7,328 nucleotides of DNA from Terriglobia bacterium (GTDB lineage Bacteria; Acidobacteriota; Terriglobia; UBA7540), in contig JASHYZ010000596.1 of assembly GCA_030042795.1 (NCBI GenBank), positions 1 through 7,328 of the forward strand, read 5' to 3'. Shown one piece after another: positions 6,904 to 7,328 of the stretch. The position numbers and the translations under genes were made by a program. Numbering within the stretch: position 1 is the stretch's first letter; each line of letters begins with the position of its first letter. Under the pieces are notes generated by a model. That model made no database searches. It had not been told where the DNA came from and was given only the letters and a program-made list of their open reading frames with translations.

Positions 6904-7076
6904 GTCACTAGCGGCCACTTTCTCCTCGCGCCGCGAAGATTTTCGTCTTGTGATTGAATGCAGCTCGCAACCTCTCCGTGCCCTCTGTGGCCAAAAGCCT
7001 TCAACACTGAGGCCGCAGAGTCTCTGTGAACTCCGTGTTACTAACGTCCACTTTCTTCTCGGGCCGCGAAGATTTT
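6904..7076 (+). repeat. Imperfect 40-bp direct repeat, 133 bp apart
   Basis: Bases 6904-6943 and 7037-7076 match at 35 of 40 positions, ending in the identical CCGCGAAGATTTT (6931-6943, 7064-7076). Between them lie CCCTCTGTGG (6981-6990) and CTCTGTGAACTCCGTG (7022-7037), related to the hairpin array that follows. It occupies the gap upstream of the methyltransferase. No coding frame with support overlaps it. Confidence 0.7.
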
Positions 7077-7125
7077 GCAAGACGGCTTCGGCTCAGAATT
7101 GACTTCTCGACACGCAAGAACAGCG

Positions 7126-7198
7126 CACCACAGAGGGCACAGAGAACACGGAGAAAACCTCTGTGACCTCAGTGATCTCTGTGGTGAGCTTTTCTTTT
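7126..7198. repeat. Nested CACAGAG/CTCTGTG hairpin followed by a T-rich run
   Basis: A perfect 10-bp inverted repeat, CACCACAGAG (7126-7135) and CTCTGTGGTG (7177-7186), encloses a second one, CACAGAG (7138-7144) and CTCTGTG (7159-7165). The plus strand continues into TTTTCTTTT (7190-7198), so it could act as a terminator for plus-strand transcripts. The sequence resembles the 'accacagaggacacagag' intergenic repeat seen in many environmental genomes (recalled, not searched). The remaining bases to 7328 show no supportable gene or motif. Confidence 0.6.
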
Positions 7199-7328
7199 GG
7201 TTGCGGCCTTAGGTCGCGCCAGGTTCATCGACTGGAGCTCAGTTAGGCCAGGCATTTGTTCGTGTCCGAACTCGGCCGCCTGTGCGTGCATCGGCTGCGT
7301 GGCTCAAATGCACCAACGGCGGTGGATT

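Noticed and set aside
7169..7291. A 40-aa minus-strand open frame near the right edge (begins MHAQAAEFGHEQMPGL)
   Set aside because: It runs into and ends inside the CACAGAG hairpin repeat, has an in-frame TGA shortly upstream, and shows no clear ribosome site or family.

Overview
The window looks like an accessory stretch of an Acidobacteriota chromosome. The main support is a very large TonB-dependent outer-membrane receptor with an N-terminal carboxypeptidase-regulatory-like domain and a C-terminus (NDPRQIQFALKLYY) of the kind typical of the expanded Acidobacteriota 'Oar-like' receptor families. Codon composition is moderately GC-rich throughout. The phylum call rests on recalled family features, not on a search.

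Layout: (1) bases 1-1337, plus strand, hold the 3' end of a secreted repeat protein made of Ig-like 'choice-of-anchor D' (ASH/HYDIN-type) modules; its start lies outside the window. (2) 1338-1519 is a convergent intergenic gap with a pair of REP-like hairpins and a weak hairpin/T-tract. (3) 1520-5356, minus strand, is the TonB-dependent receptor (1278 aa), with a clear Shine-Dalgarno sequence and a good sigma70-type promoter at 5436-5465. (4) 5466-5995 is a gene-free, repeat-rich gap. It holds a 155-bp element bounded by a perfect 13-bp inverted repeat and containing a second, inverted copy of the REP-like pair, then several unrelated palindromes. (5) 5996-6835, minus strand, is a 279-aa class I SAM-dependent methyltransferase of the LCM/TIGR00027-like family. 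(6) 6836-7328 has no supportable gene but carries a 40-bp imperfect direct repeat and a nested CACAGAG/CTCTGTG hairpin array.

The three genes do not form an obvious operon or pathway. Two encode cell-envelope or exported products, with cysteines in neatly spaced pairs, and the third is a lone methyltransferase of unknown substrate. I did not find a convincing new multi-gene system. The most interesting material is non-coding: at least five different palindromic or dispersed-repeat structures in about 1.3 kb of intergenic DNA, one of them a TIR-bounded MITE-like unit, with REP-like pairs in opposite orientation on either side of the receptor gene.
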